A DNA stretch of 64,000 bases from an uncultured Clostridia bacterium (GCA_947627185.1 CANQVF010000004.1:94953-158952), one strand, 5' to 3'; shown: positions 55,969 to 64,000, counted from the stretch's first letter. Program-made: numbers and translations. Notes: generated by a model not told the origin, from the letters alone.

Positions 55969-56265
55969 ATGCAAAAAAATAAAACTAATAATATAATTTT
56001 TTTAAAAAATGTAGAGTCTAATATTATTGAAGAGGCTATAGTAATTCTAAGAAAAAATATAAAGTTAGAAAATTTTGAAAATACAGAAGATAATAAAAAT
56101 ATTAACATATTGAAAGAAGCAGAAAGTATTATAAATCAAAGAATAGATACTAATCAAATGAAATTTGATAAATATAGAATAAATAAATTGGAAATTAAAA
56201 TAAAAAGATTAAAAATAATTAATATAGTATTAATTATTAGTTTATTATTGTTTTTCATATTATAA
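55969..56265 (+). CDS. 98-residue tail-anchored small protein, unknown
   Basis: ATG follows TAGGAGATATT. Residues 1-75 are charged and helical (Lys/Asn/Glu-rich); residues ~80-98 are one hydrophobic helix (KIINIVLIISLLLFFIL) at the very C terminus. This is a tail-anchor layout with the charged part in the cytoplasm. The minus-strand ORF overlapping it at 55830-56108 has no ribosome site. No family recognised. It may belong with the sporulation genes on either side. Confidence 0.65.
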   Translation: MQKNKTNNIIFLKNVESNIIEEAIVILRKNIKLENFENTEDNKNINILKEAESIINQRIDTNQMKFDKYRINKLEIKIKRLKIINIVLIISLLLFFIL

Positions 56266-56348
56266 TTTTTATAAAAAGTTTTGAACTAATTTATCATAAA
56301 CCTTTCTTATATGAATATATTTAAAACATATAAGAGAGGTGTATTTTT

Positions 56349-57167
56349 TTGGAGAAAATTTTAAATGAAGATGAAAAAATAAGAAAGGCAGAGGAAATAT
56401 ATTTTAGAAGGAATAATCAAAATATTTCATTAACCAAAAAAGAAAAAAATAAAAAAGGTATGATAAAAAACAAAATACTTTTACAAATTATTATCATGTT
56501 TGATATAGCTGTAATTATTTTTTGCATTCAAAATAAAAATTTTATTTTTAAAGATGAATTTTTAAATAAAATAAATGAATACAATGTAAATATAGGATCT
56601 AGTATTGTTAATTTTATTGGCGAATTAGTAAATTCAGAAGAAACTAGCGAAAATTTACAAGATGAAAAAGAAGAAAATTTAGAATCTAACGAAGAAATTT
56701 TAGAATCAAAAGAACCAGTAGATGAAAATCCCAGTAGTTCAATAAGCGAAATGGATTTAGATGTTGCTAATTTAAAAGCAATATATAATTTTATAAATCC
56801 AATAGAAGGAACAGTTACTTCTACATTTGGTTCAAGAGAATCTGAAAATAAAAATGTTGAAGGATATCATACAGGAGTTGATATAGCCACACAAGAAGGA
56901 ACTTATATAAAATCTGCTTTTGATGGAATTGTTACATTAGTTTCTAACGAAGGAGATTATGGAAAACATTTAAAAGTAAGATGTAATAATGTAACAATGT
57001 TATATGCACATTGTTCGAATATTTTAGTAGATGAAGGACAAATTGTAGGAAAGGGACAAATTATAGCTACTGTTGGAAGTACAGGAAATAGTACAGGTCC
57101 TCATTTGCATTTTGAACTAAGAGTAGATGACAGATTTGTAGATCCACTAAAAATATTAGAAATTTAG
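56349..57167 (+). CDS. SpoIVFA-like membrane M23 peptidase-domain protein
   Basis: 272 residues from TTG 56349, with AGAGAGGTG 8 nt upstream. A basic cytoplasmic start, a membrane helix (~43-62), a Glu/Ser-rich linker (~100-140), then an outside LytM/M23 domain: YHTGVDIATQEGTYIKSA (HxxxD), LYAHCSNILVDEGQIVGKGQ, and GPHLHFELRV (HxH). All zinc residues are present. Directly upstream of a SpoIVFB-like protease, 9 bp apart, as in B. subtilis spoIVFAB, where SpoIVFA holds SpoIVFB inactive. Confidence 0.85.
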   Translation: MEKILNEDEKIRKAEEIYFRRNNQNISLTKKEKNKKGMIKNKILLQIIIMFDIAVIIFCIQNKNFIFKDEFLNKINEYNVNIGSSIVNFIGELVNSEETSENLQDEKEENLESNEEILESKEPVDENPSSSISEMDLDVANLKAIYNFINPIEGTVTSTFGSRESENKNVEGYHTGVDIATQEGTYIKSAFDGIVTLVSNEGDYGKHLKVRCNNVTMLYAHCSNILVDEGQIVGKGQIIATVGSTGNSTGPHLHFELRVDDRFVDPLKILEI

Positions 57168-57176
57168 GAAATTATT

Positions 57177-57800
57177 ATGAAAATAGAAATTAACTTAAAA
57201 ATATTACTTATAATATTATTATTTTTTATTTTTAATAATATAAGTACATATTTAATATTTATTTTATTTATTACTTTGCATGAAGTTGCTCATCTAATTG
57301 TAGGAATAATTATTGGTGGAATTCCTAAAAAAATAACTTTAAATCCTTTAGGTCTTTCTTTAGAGTTCTATTCATATGGAAAAGATAATTTTTTATATAA
57401 AATTATCTTTTATTTTATAGGTCCATTATCAAATTTAATTTGTGCAATTATTTTTATGAATTTAAGTAATTATGATTTTTATAGACAAGAAATTATAATT
57501 ACAAATTTATCTATATTTTTATTTAATCTATTGCCAATATGCCCTTTAGATGGATGGAAAATTATAAGAGAAATAATAAAAATTTTTTTTGGTATTGATA
57601 AATCAAATAGAATTATGATAATATTTAGTAAAATAATTTTAACGATTATATCATTTTTTTATAGTATTTATATAATAAAAATTAAAAATATAATGATTAT
57701 GCTTTTAATTGTATATTTGTGGTACTTAAATATTATAGAAGAGAGAAAATATGATATTTATAAAAAAACAAAAGATAGTATAAAGAAAATAATATCATAA
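57177..57800 (+). CDS. SpoIVFB-like M50 site-2 protease
   Basis: 207 residues, six or so membrane segments. Catalytic FITLHEVAHLIVGI (HExxH, ~36-49) and NLLPICPLDGWKIIR (the NPLPxxPLDG aspartate motif). GPLSNLICAI is the family signature in between. In B. subtilis SpoIVFB cleaves pro-sigma-K in the mother cell. This version is shorter than the ~290-residue B. subtilis protein and lacks the C-terminal CBS domain. sigK is not in the window. Confidence 0.88.
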   Translation: MKIEINLKILLIILLFFIFNNISTYLIFILFITLHEVAHLIVGIIIGGIPKKITLNPLGLSLEFYSYGKDNFLYKIIFYFIGPLSNLICAIIFMNLSNYDFYRQEIIITNLSIFLFNLLPICPLDGWKIIREIIKIFFGIDKSNRIMIIFSKIILTIISFFYSIYIIKIKNIMIMLLIVYLWYLNIIEERKYDIYKKTKDSIKKIIS

Positions 57801-57828
57801 ATGTTTTAGTATAAAGATAGGTAAAATT

Positions 57829-58260
57829 ATGAATAAGGTTAAAATAAATGTAATAATTTATATAGCTATTTTTCTAGTAATGATGTTTACTATTATTTTT
57901 TATACCAAAAATGGATTATCAATTAGTAAGTTAAATAATATGTATAAGGATATAGAAGTTTTAGAAGACCAAGTTTCAGTATTTTATATAAATAATAATA
58001 ATTTACCAATAAAAAATGATGTAATTGATTTTAAAAATTCTATAAATCCTAACGATAATGACATTTTTTATGAAATAGATTTAGAAAAATTAGAAAATAT
58101 AAATTTATCCTATGGAAATAAAAAAAATGGAAATAACGATATTTATATAATAAACGAACAAAGTCATACAATATACTATTTAGAAGGAATTTTATATAAT
58201 AATGAACGAATATACACAAAAAAAGTGGAATATAAATATGTAGATTTAGAAAAATTTTAA
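57829..58260 (+). CDS. 143-residue membrane-anchored protein, unknown
   Basis: A weak ribosome site (AGGT) precedes the ATG. Residues 7-26 are one membrane helix; the rest should be outside: a coiled segment (ISKLNNMYKDIEVLEDQVSV) then beta-rich NNDIYIINEQSHTIYYLEGI. The layout, a long N-terminal helix followed by a small beta domain ending in a Tyr-rich segment, recalls pseudopilins, but there is no prepilin peptidase site, so I do not assign it. It sits between the SpoIVFB-like gene and a hydrolase gene. Confidence 0.65.
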   Translation: MNKVKINVIIYIAIFLVMMFTIIFYTKNGLSISKLNNMYKDIEVLEDQVSVFYINNNNLPIKNDVIDFKNSINPNDNDIFYEIDLEKLENINLSYGNKKNGNNDIYIINEQSHTIYYLEGILYNNERIYTKKVEYKYVDLEKF

Positions 58261-58275
58261 TATATGGAGAAGATA

Positions 58276-59136
58276 ATGAAAAATTTTATAAAAAAACATC
58301 AAATATTATTAATTTGTTTATTCATATTAACAGTTTTTTTAATATTCTTAATTTCAACTTTTTTAATTATTCAAAGAAAATTGTTTTTCATACCAGGAAA
58401 AGATGAAACAAGTTTTAATAAGTTAAAAGAAATAGAAGATTTTGAAGAGATAAATATTGATAAAAATGGTCAGAAATTAAATGGATGGATTAAATATAAT
58501 TTTGATAAAAATGAAAAAAGACCTTTATTAATATATTTTCTGGGTAATTCAATGAATTCTGCAACTACTTGCTATAGTTATTATATGAATGGTATTTTTG
58601 AATATTTTAATGGATATAATGTGTTAATTGTAGATTATCCTGGTTATGGATATAGCAAAGGTACTCCAAGTGATAAATCTTTTTTTAAAGCATCATTAAA
58701 TATTTATGATTATGCTGTAAATTTAGATTGTGTTGATACAAATAATATAGTTGTTATTGGCTATAGTATAGGAACAGGAGTAGCTACATATTTATCTTCT
58801 GAAAGAGATGTTAATGGATTAATATTAATAGCGCCTTATGATAATGCTCTTAGTTTATATAATGATAATTTAAATATTTTTCATGGATTGTTTAAATATA
58901 TTACTAGATATAAATTTACTTCAGATGTTTATGCAAAAAATGTAAAAGTATCACCATTAATAATTACTTCATATGATGATAAAGTAATAAATTATAAGCA
59001 TTCTGTTGATTTATCAAGATGTTTTAAAGAAATTGAAAATATTGTAATTTTAGATGAAGGTGTGAGTCATTCAGATTATTTTTCAAAAGCAAATGTTTTG
59101 GATTTAATAGAAGAGTATTTACAAAATAGATTATAA
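58276..59136 (+). CDS. Membrane-anchored alpha/beta hydrolase
   Basis: 286 residues from ATG 58276; GGAGA (58266-58270) is 5 nt upstream and would lie inside the longer ATG frame. Residues 9-31 are a membrane anchor. The fold shows the oxyanion-side YFLGNSMNSATTC, DYPGYGYSKGTP, the nucleophile elbow VVIGYSIGTGVA (Ser in GYSIG), IITSYDDKVI (acid) and GVSHSDYF (His). It resembles the BEM46/YfhR-like hydrolases. Substrate unknown. Confidence 0.85.
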   Translation: MKNFIKKHQILLICLFILTVFLIFLISTFLIIQRKLFFIPGKDETSFNKLKEIEDFEEINIDKNGQKLNGWIKYNFDKNEKRPLLIYFLGNSMNSATTCYSYYMNGIFEYFNGYNVLIVDYPGYGYSKGTPSDKSFFKASLNIYDYAVNLDCVDTNNIVVIGYSIGTGVATYLSSERDVNGLILIAPYDNALSLYNDNLNIFHGLFKYITRYKFTSDVYAKNVKVSPLIITSYDDKVINYKHSVDLSRCFKEIENIVILDEGVSHSDYFSKANVLDLIEEYLQNRL

Positions 59137-59181
59137 TTTTATAAACTTTTAAAATATGATAAAAAAAGATTACAAAAGCAC

Positions 59182-59210
59182 TTGTAAAGTGTATAAAAAT
59201 GTGTTAAAAT
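59182..59210 (+). promoter_or_regulatory. Sigma-A promoter of rpsF-ssb-rpsR
   Basis: TTGTAA (59182-59187), 17 bp, extended TGT-TAAAAT (-10 at 59205-59210). Confidence 0.65.
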
Positions 59211-59226
59211 AGTTCAGTATAAAAAT

Positions 59227-59254
59227 AGATATATGTTAAATATATCTGTTTTTT
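59227..59254 (+). terminator. Attenuator-like hairpin in the rpsF leader
   Basis: AGATATAT (59227-59234) / ATATATCT (59240-59247), then G and six T, about 10 nt after the expected start point. A premature-termination site in the ribosomal protein leader is plausible. The rest of the ~93-nt leader may hold an S6:S18-type binding element, which I cannot confirm. Confidence 0.6.
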
Positions 59255-59309
59255 ATATCCTTACTCATATTAAAATATGGGTTTAATATCCAAAAGGAGG
59301 TGAAGAATA

Positions 59310-59597
59310 ATGAATAAATACGAAACAGTATTCATTATTAATCCAAATGTTGAAGATGCAGGAATTAAAGGATTAATCCAAAAATTTTCAGACATTATTA
59401 ATAGTGATGGAAAAGTTGAATCAGTAGAAGAATTAGGAAAGAAAAAATTAGCTTATGAAATCAAAAAAAATACAGAAGGAACTTATGTATTAATTAATTT
59501 TGAAGCTGCTCCAACTTTAATTCAAGAACTTGAAAGAGTATATAGAATTACAGACGAAGTTATAAAATTCATCGTAGTAAGAAAAGATGAAGAATAA
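59310..59597 (+). CDS. rpsF: 30S ribosomal protein S6
   Basis: 95 residues, ATG after AAAGGAGGTGA. MNKYETVFIINPNVEDAGI, KKLAYEIKKNTEGTYVLINF and RVYRITDEVIKFIVVRKD match S6, which binds S18 on the platform. First gene of the classic rpsF-ssb-rpsR operon. Its leader has an attenuator-like hairpin. Confidence 0.97.
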   Translation: MNKYETVFIINPNVEDAGIKGLIQKFSDIINSDGKVESVEELGKKKLAYEIKKNTEGTYVLINFEAAPTLIQELERVYRITDEVIKFIVVRKDEE

Positions 59598-59617
59598 TAA
59601 GAAAGGTGGAAAACCAA

Positions 59618-60037
59618 ATGAACAAAGTAATTTTAATGGGAAGATTAACAAGAGATCCAGAAGTAAGATATACTCAAACAAATAATACTTTAGTTGCTTC
59701 TTTTAGTTTAGCAGTAAATAGAAGATTTGTTAGACAAGGAGAAGAAAGACAAGCAGATTTTATTAATATTGTAGCTTGGAGTAAAACTGGAGAATTTGTA
59801 AGCAAATATTTCAAAAAAGGTCAACAAGTTGGTATTGTCGGAAGAATTCAAACTAGAAATTGGGATGATGATCAAGGACAAAAACATTATATTACAGAAG
59901 TAGTTGCTGAAGAAGCATATTTTGCAGATAGTAAAAGAGATGGAGAAGCATCAGATTTTGGAAATACATTTGGAGAATCAGTTACACAAAGTACTGAATT
60001 CCAAGTTACTTCTTCTGATGATGATTTACCATTCTAA
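59618..60037 (+). CDS. ssb: Single-stranded DNA-binding protein
   Basis: 139 residues from ATG 59618, 8 nt after GAAAGGTGG; the GTG at 59606 overlaps that site. MNKVILMGRLTRDPEVRYTQ and ASFSLAVNRRF begin the OB fold, FINIVAWSKTGEFVSKYFKK and GQQVGIVGRIQTRNW follow. The acidic partner-binding tail ends SSDDDLPF. Lies between rpsF and rpsR as in most Firmicutes. Confidence 0.98.
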   Translation: MNKVILMGRLTRDPEVRYTQTNNTLVASFSLAVNRRFVRQGEERQADFINIVAWSKTGEFVSKYFKKGQQVGIVGRIQTRNWDDDQGQKHYITEVVAEEAYFADSKRDGEASDFGNTFGESVTQSTEFQVTSSDDDLPF

Positions 60038-60077
60038 TTTAATAAATATATAAAGTTAGAAGATTGGAGGATTTATA

Positions 60078-60359
60078 ATGGCTGATAAAAAACAAAATAA
60101 AAGAAATAATAGAAACAACCAAGATGATGATTTTAATCCAAAGTTTAGAAAAATGAGAAAAAAAGTTTGTACTTTATGCAGTGATAAAAACTTTGTATTA
60201 GATTATAAAAATGCAGAACAATTAAAGAAATTTATTAATGAAAAAGGTAAAATATTACCAAGAAGAGCAACAGGTGCTTGTGCAAAACATCAAAGAGAAA
60301 TTACAACAGCTGTTAAAAGAGCAAGACATATTGCTATTATACCTTATACACAAGACTAA
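60078..60359 (+). CDS. rpsR: 30S ribosomal protein S18
   Basis: 93 residues, TTGGAGG upstream. [20 protein letters not shown] and [20 protein letters not shown], then [12 protein letters not shown] are conserved. The cysteine-containing form (VCTLC... GACAKHQ) suggests the zinc-type S18. The N-terminal tail is longer than usual and Asn/Lys/Asp-rich. Confidence 0.97.
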   Translation: MADKKQNKRNNRNNQDDDFNPKFRKMRKKVCTLCSDKNFVLDYKNAEQLKKFINEKGKILPRRATGACAKHQREITTAVKRARHIAIIPYTQD

Positions 60360-60371
60360 TAAAAAAGTAAG

Positions 60372-60401
60372 CACTCTTTAATTTTAAAGAGTGTTTTTTT
60401 T
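60372..60401 (+). terminator. Intrinsic terminator after rpsR
   Basis: CACTCTTTAA / TTAAAGAGTG with a 2-nt centre, followed by eight T. Confidence 0.92.
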
Positions 60402-60448
60402 ATTTAAAGTGAAGTACAAAATAAAAATTGAGTATATAAATTTATATA

Positions 60449-60477
60449 TTGAATTTTTATTAACAAGCATATATAAT
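60449..60477 (+). promoter_or_regulatory. Sigma-A promoter of dut
   Basis: TTGAAT (60449-60454), 17 bp, TATAAT (60472-60477). The leader is about 70 nt. Confidence 0.7.
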
Positions 60478-60552
60478 AACAAAAAAGATTAATTATAAAA
60501 TTTTAAGAAAGGAAAGTATAATGTAATTTATTCATTATACGAGGAAAATATT

Positions 60553-61014
60553 ATGGAAAGAAAAAGAGGATTTGAAGTAGCAAAAGGATTTGAAAATGCA
60601 GGAATCAATTTACCAGTTAGAAAAACTAAAAATTCAGCAGGATATGATATAGAAGCTGCTGAAGATGTAGTTGTACCAGCATTTAAACCAGGACAAAAAC
60701 CAACACTTGTAAAAACAGGATTAAAAGCATATTGTGAACCAGATGAATTTTTTATGCTTTGCAATAGAAGTTCTAATCCAGGAAAAAGAGGATTAGTAGT
60801 AGCTAATAGTGTAGGAATAATAGATAGTGATTACTATGGAAATGTTGATAATGATGGACATGTTATGTTTGCATTTTATAACTTTTTTGACCATGATGTA
60901 GAAATAAAAAAAGGTGATGCAATAGGACAAGCAATATTTATGAAATATTTAATAACAGATGATGATAATGCAAAAGGAGAAAGAACAGGTGGATTTGGCT
61001 CTACAAGTAAATAA
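60553..61014 (+). CDS. dut: dUTP diphosphatase (trimeric)
   Basis: 153 residues, ATG after GAGGAAA. Converts dUTP to dUMP, keeping uracil out of DNA. All five motifs are in order: NSAGYDIEA (~36-44), NRSSNPGKRGL (~71-81), GIIDSDYYGNVD (~88-99, usually GvIDaDYrGe), KKGDAIGQAIF and RTGGFGST at the end. Its own promoter and isolation between rpsR and the CarD gene mark it as monocistronic. Confidence 0.95.
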   Translation: MERKRGFEVAKGFENAGINLPVRKTKNSAGYDIEAAEDVVVPAFKPGQKPTLVKTGLKAYCEPDEFFMLCNRSSNPGKRGLVVANSVGIIDSDYYGNVDNDGHVMFAFYNFFDHDVEIKKGDAIGQAIFMKYLITDDDNAKGERTGGFGSTSK

Positions 61015-61106
61015 AAATTTAATTAAACTCAAAACATTTAATATTTAAAGTAATACAAATGTGTTATATAAATGAAAAAAAGTTTTTAAAAATTCGTTAT
61101 ATTTCT

Positions 61107-61135
61107 TTGACTTTTAGCTTTTTTTGTAGTATAAT
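61107..61135 (+). promoter_or_regulatory. Sigma-A promoter of the CarD-like gene
   Basis: TTGACT (61107-61112), 17 bp, TATAAT (61130-61135). Confidence 0.8.
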
Positions 61136-61181
61136 TGTAATGTAGTAATTTTAAATATTACTTGGAAGGAGTGACGAATTA

Positions 61182-61757
61182 ATGTTTAAAGTAGGAGATA
61201 AGATAGTATATCCAATGCATGGTGCTGGAGTAATTGAAAAAATTGAAGAAAGAGCAGTTTTAGATGAAAAGCAATCTTATTACATAATAAAAATGCCTGG
61301 AGAAGTTAAGGTTATGGTTCCTACTGCAAAAGCAGAAGAAATAGGAGTTAGAAATATAATCGATAAAGAAACAGCCGGAAAAGTAATAAATGTTTTAGAG
61401 CAAGATAGCACTGAAATGTCTATTAAATGGAACAAGAGATATAGAGATAATGTAGAAAAAATGAAATCAGGAGACGTTTTTGAAGTAGCTGATATAGTTA
61501 GAAATTTAAGTTTCAAACAAAAAGAAAAAGGGTTATCAACTACTGAAAAGAAAATGCTTTTAAATGCAAAACAAATTTTAATTAGTGAATTAGTTCTTGC
61601 AGAAAGTAAAGATAAAGAAGAAATGGAAGAATTAGTTGAAAATAAAATAAATACTTCATATCAACTTCATGGTGTTGGTGGAGAACTACAAACAGCAGTT
61701 GGAATGGGACAAGAGAATACTGAAAATGTAGTAAAAAAATTTATTTCAGCAAATTAA
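61182..61757 (+). CDS. CarD/CdnL-like transcription regulator
   Basis: 191 residues, GAAGGAG upstream. The N-terminal RNA polymerase-interacting Tudor-like domain spans FKVGDKIVYPMHGAGVIEKI to YYIIKMPGEVKVMVPTAKAE. The helical C-terminal DNA-binding domain contains IKWNKRYRDNVEKMKSGDVF and VADIVRNLSFKQKEKGLSTT. CarD/CdnL proteins bind polymerase beta and stabilise open promoter complexes, notably at rRNA promoters. The C-terminal tail (~160-191) is longer than usual. Monocistronic. Confidence 0.93.
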   Translation: MFKVGDKIVYPMHGAGVIEKIEERAVLDEKQSYYIIKMPGEVKVMVPTAKAEEIGVRNIIDKETAGKVINVLEQDSTEMSIKWNKRYRDNVEKMKSGDVFEVADIVRNLSFKQKEKGLSTTEKKMLLNAKQILISELVLAESKDKEEMEELVENKINTSYQLHGVGGELQTAVGMGQENTENVVKKFISAN

Positions 61758-61783
61758 TTAATAATATATAATATAAAATTTAT

Positions 61784-61830
61784 TGAACCCAAAAGTTGAC
61801 AAAAAGTTTAACAATTAGGGTTCATTTTTT
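61784..61830 (+). terminator. Intrinsic terminator after the CarD-like gene
   Basis: TGAACCC (61784-61790) / GGGTTCA (61818-61824) with inner GTT/AAC pairing, then six T. Confidence 0.85.
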
Positions 61831-61915
61831 ATTTATAAATTACAATGTATAGATTTACATAAAAATAAAGGATTTAAGGGATACATGTCGAATATAATAA
61901 AAGAAAGGTTAAAAA

Positions 61916-63703
61916 ATGGTTCAATACACTGACGAATTAAAAGAAGAAATTAGATCAGCAAATGACATTGTAGATGTTATATCTCAATATGTAAGTTTAA
62001 AAAGAAGTGGTAGAAATTTTTTTGGATTATGTCCTTTTCACAAAGAAAAATCACCTTCTTTTTCTGTTTCCGTTGACAGACAATATTTTCATTGTTTTGG
62101 ATGTCATAAGGGTGGAGATGTATTTACTTTTGTTAGTGAAATTGAAAAAGTATCTTTTAAAGAAGCACTAGAATTATTAGCAGAAAGAGCAAAAATATCT
62201 TTGCCAGTATCAGAAAATGCAGATTTTAATAAAAAACAATATTTAAAAGACAGAATGTTTAAAGTTAATGCTGAAACAACTCTTTTTTACCACGAAAGAC
62301 TATATAAACCATTAGCTAAAATTGCTCAAGACTATGTAAAGCAAAGAAAATTAGATAATAATACGTTAAAAGCATTTAAAATAGGATATTCAGGTGAATA
62401 TAATGAGCTATATAAGTATTTAAAATCTAAAAATTTTAAAGATGAAGAAATACTATCTACTGGTCTAGTAAATAAAAACGATAATGGTGAATATATAGAT
62501 CGTTTTAGGAAAAGACTAATGTTTCCAATAATGGATGTTAGTGGACGAGTTATTGCATTTGGTGGTAGAAAATTAGATAATAATGAAAAAATGGCAAAGT
62601 ACATAAATTCCAACGAAAATTTAGTTTACTCAAAAAAGAAAAATTTATTTGCATTAAACTTAGCAAAACAATCTGATTCTAAAAAAATAATATTAGTTGA
62701 AGGATATATGGATGCTATTTCTTTGTATCAAAGAGGTTTTAACAATGTTGTTGCATCACTAGGAACAGCCCTAACAGAAGAACAGGGAAGATTATTAAGA
62801 AGATATAGTGAGCAAGTAATATTAAGTTATGATTCTGATGGTGCAGGGCAAGAAGCAATAATGAGAGGTTTATCTATTTTAGAAAATCAAGGATGTGATG
62901 CTAGAGTATTGCAAATGGATGGTGCAAAAGACCCAGATGAATATGTTATAAAATATGGTAGTGGTAGATTTAAATTATTAGTGGAAAATGCCATATCTTT
63001 AGTAGAATTTAAAATTAAAATGTTAAAAAACAAATATAATTTGGAAAATGCTAATGATAAAATAAGATTTTTAAAAGAGATTACAAAAATTCTTTCAGAT
63101 GTTGACAATAAAATTGAAAGGGAAATATATATTGACAAAATATCAGAGCAATATAATATTTCAAAAGAAGCAATTTATGCAGAAGTAAATAAAGAAGCAT
63201 ATGTATCAAAAAATACAGAAAAAATTTTAATATCACCAATACAAAGAAAAGAAAAAAAAGAAGAAATAAATCAAACTATTGTAAAAAGAGAAAATATGAT
63301 TATTTATTTACTTATTAATCATTTTAAAGAAGCTTATGAAAAAATAGTAACAAATATTTTTATTGAAGATTTTAAATTAGAAGCAAATAAATTGTTATTT
63401 GAAACAATATTAAATTCTTCAGCAGAAGATAGTGACAAAATTTTGCAAATTGTATCAAATATTGAAAATCCAGAAATTCAATCACATGTTAGTGAAATTT
63501 TAGTTACAGATTATGAGATAAATTCAATAGATAAATGTATAGAAGATTTAGTTAATACTTATAATAAAGAAAGATTAGTTAATAGAAAAATTGAAATTAT
63601 CCAAACTTTAGATAGTGGTTCAGCATCTCTAACTAAAGAAGAAATAGCTAAACTAGAACAAGAATTAAGTAGTATTATAGTAGAATTAGCTAAAAGAAAG
63701 TAG
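61916..63703 (+). CDS. dnaG: DNA primase
   Basis: 595 residues, GAAAGG upstream. The zinc-binding domain is FGLCPFHKEKSPSFSV then QYFHCFGCHKGGDVF (C-H-C-C). The catalytic Toprim part includes FRKRLMFPIMDVSGRVIAFG, ILVEGYMDAISLYQRGFNNV and LSYDSDGAGQEAIMRG. The helicase-binding C-terminal domain starts around residue 450. Makes primers for DnaB-dependent replication. It is followed 16 bp later by the ORF in the rpoD position, the usual dnaG-rpoD order. Confidence 0.97.
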   Translation: MVQYTDELKEEIRSANDIVDVISQYVSLKRSGRNFFGLCPFHKEKSPSFSVSVDRQYFHCFGCHKGGDVFTFVSEIEKVSFKEALELLAERAKISLPVSENADFNKKQYLKDRMFKVNAETTLFYHERLYKPLAKIAQDYVKQRKLDNNTLKAFKIGYSGEYNELYKYLKSKNFKDEEILSTGLVNKNDNGEYIDRFRKRLMFPIMDVSGRVIAFGGRKLDNNEKMAKYINSNENLVYSKKKNLFALNLAKQSDSKKIILVEGYMDAISLYQRGFNNVVASLGTALTEEQGRLLRRYSEQVILSYDSDGAGQEAIMRGLSILENQGCDARVLQMDGAKDPDEYVIKYGSGRFKLLVENAISLVEFKIKMLKNKYNLENANDKIRFLKEITKILSDVDNKIEREIYIDKISEQYNISKEAIYAEVNKEAYVSKNTEKILISPIQRKEKKEEINQTIVKRENMIIYLLINHFKEAYEKIVTNIFIEDFKLEANKLLFETILNSSAEDSDKILQIVSNIENPEIQSHVSEILVTDYEINSIDKCIEDLVNTYNKERLVNRKIEIIQTLDSGSASLTKEEIAKLEQELSSIIVELAKRK

Positions 63704-63719
63704 GAGGGATTTAAAAATA

Positions 63720-64000
63720 ATGAGAAAAAAAGAGATAATAGAAGAAGAAAAACCTACAACAAAGAAAAAAACTAAAAATGAAGATATAATTGCAGAAGAA
63801 AAAAATAAAACTGTAAAATCAAAAAAAGAACCAAAGACTAAGAAAGAAGAAAAAGCAGTAGAAAATAAAAAAGAATCAAAAGCAAAAAAAGCAGAAAAAG
63901 AAGAAAATAAAAAAGTGTCAAAGGCAAAAAAAGCAGAAAAAGAAGAAAATAAAAAAGTGTCAAAGGCAAAAAAAGCAGAAAAAGAAGAAAATAAAAAAGT
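63720..64000 (+). CDS. Lysine/glutamate-rich ORF in rpoD position, 5' part
   Basis: ATG at 63720 follows TAGGAGGG (63701-63708, overlapping the dnaG stop); the frame stays open to the window end (93 codons). It begins MRKKEIIEEEKPTTKKKTKN and becomes a tandem repeat of the 14-residue unit KKVSKAKKAEKEEN (42 bp). Gene order predicts sigma factor RpoD with an unusually long basic N-terminal extension, but no sigma region is within the window, so the identity is inferred from position only. Confidence 0.6.
   Translation, partial: MRKKEIIEEEKPTTKKKTKNEDIIAEEKNKTVKSKKEPKTKKEEKAVENKKESKAKKAEKEENKKVSKAKKAEKEENKKVSKAKKAEKEENKK

Noticed and set aside
55830..56108. Minus-strand ORF of 92 codons
   Set aside because: It overlaps ylmC and the 98-residue gene, both of which have ribosome sites; this frame has none.

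Overview
The window is AT-rich chromosomal DNA of an endospore-forming Gram-positive bacterium. It is most likely from class Clostridia, possibly an uncultured gut lineage; that placement is inference. The evidence is the spoIIGA-sigE-sigG-ylmC sporulation block, a SpoIVFA/SpoIVFB-like pair, the long Gram-positive form of ribosomal protein S12, the order murA-ftsQ-DUF881-DUF881-sbp-ftsA-ftsZ, strong AGGAGG ribosome sites, clean sigma-A promoters and many TTG start codons. Nearly all genes read on the + strand. No rRNA, tRNA, CRISPR array or prophage was seen.

Layout. 0-3 kb: the end of a cation exchanger gene and three uncharacterised genes. 3-5.3 kb: the start of a division/cell-wall cluster (mraZ, rsmH, ftsL-like), with a recognisable MraZ operator but none of the usual following genes (ftsI, mraY, murD and others). 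5.3-8.3 kb: an MBOAT acyltransferase and an SGNH-like partner, probably for envelope polymer acylation. 8.4-17.2 kb: trmFO, then five unrecognised genes including 1131- and 602-residue coiled-coil proteins and a 53-residue ORF. 17.2-22 kb: the translation block rpsL, rpsG, fusA, tuf. 22-26.3 kb: plsX, acpP, rnc, an Elp3-like radical SAM gene and yitT. 26.3-35 kb: two small XRE regulators, then DNA-repair and wall genes (OGG1-type glycosylase, transglutaminase-like protein, addB without addA, alr, pgeF, family-4 UDG).

35-39.4 kb carries a putative cytoplasmic HExxH protein, then a secreted papain-like protease with a C-terminal dockerin. Next to it is a surface cohesin protein ending in a VPYTG sorting signal; the two look like a miniature cohesin-dockerin protease system. 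39.4-43 kb holds three near-identical ~154-bp palindromic repeats in ~200-bp steps, an IS200-type transposase, topB and a fourth repeat copy whose outer stem has a different sequence but is still perfectly paired.

43-49.8 kb: murA, ftsQ, two DUF881 proteins, sbp, ftsA, ftsZ. 49.9-55.9 kb: spoIIGA, sigE, a 999-residue protein joining about 470 residues of acidic tandem repeats to a DnaB-like RecA-fold ATPase, then sigG and ylmC. A long hairpin ahead of sigG combines a terminator with its ribosome binding site. 56-59 kb: a tail-anchored small protein, the SpoIVFA/SpoIVFB-like pair, a membrane-anchored unknown and an alpha/beta hydrolase. 59.3-64 kb: rpsF-ssb-rpsR, dut, a CarD-like regulator, dnaG, and the first 93 codons of a lysine-rich ORF in the rpoD position.

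The strongest candidates for undescribed biology are the acidic-repeat DnaB-like protein between sigE and sigG, the cohesin/dockerin protease pair, the palindromic repeat family next to the IS200 transposase, and the coiled-coil gene cluster at 9.9-17.2 kb. Start codons were often moved from the longest ORF to the codon correctly spaced from a Shine-Dalgarno sequence; each case is stated.
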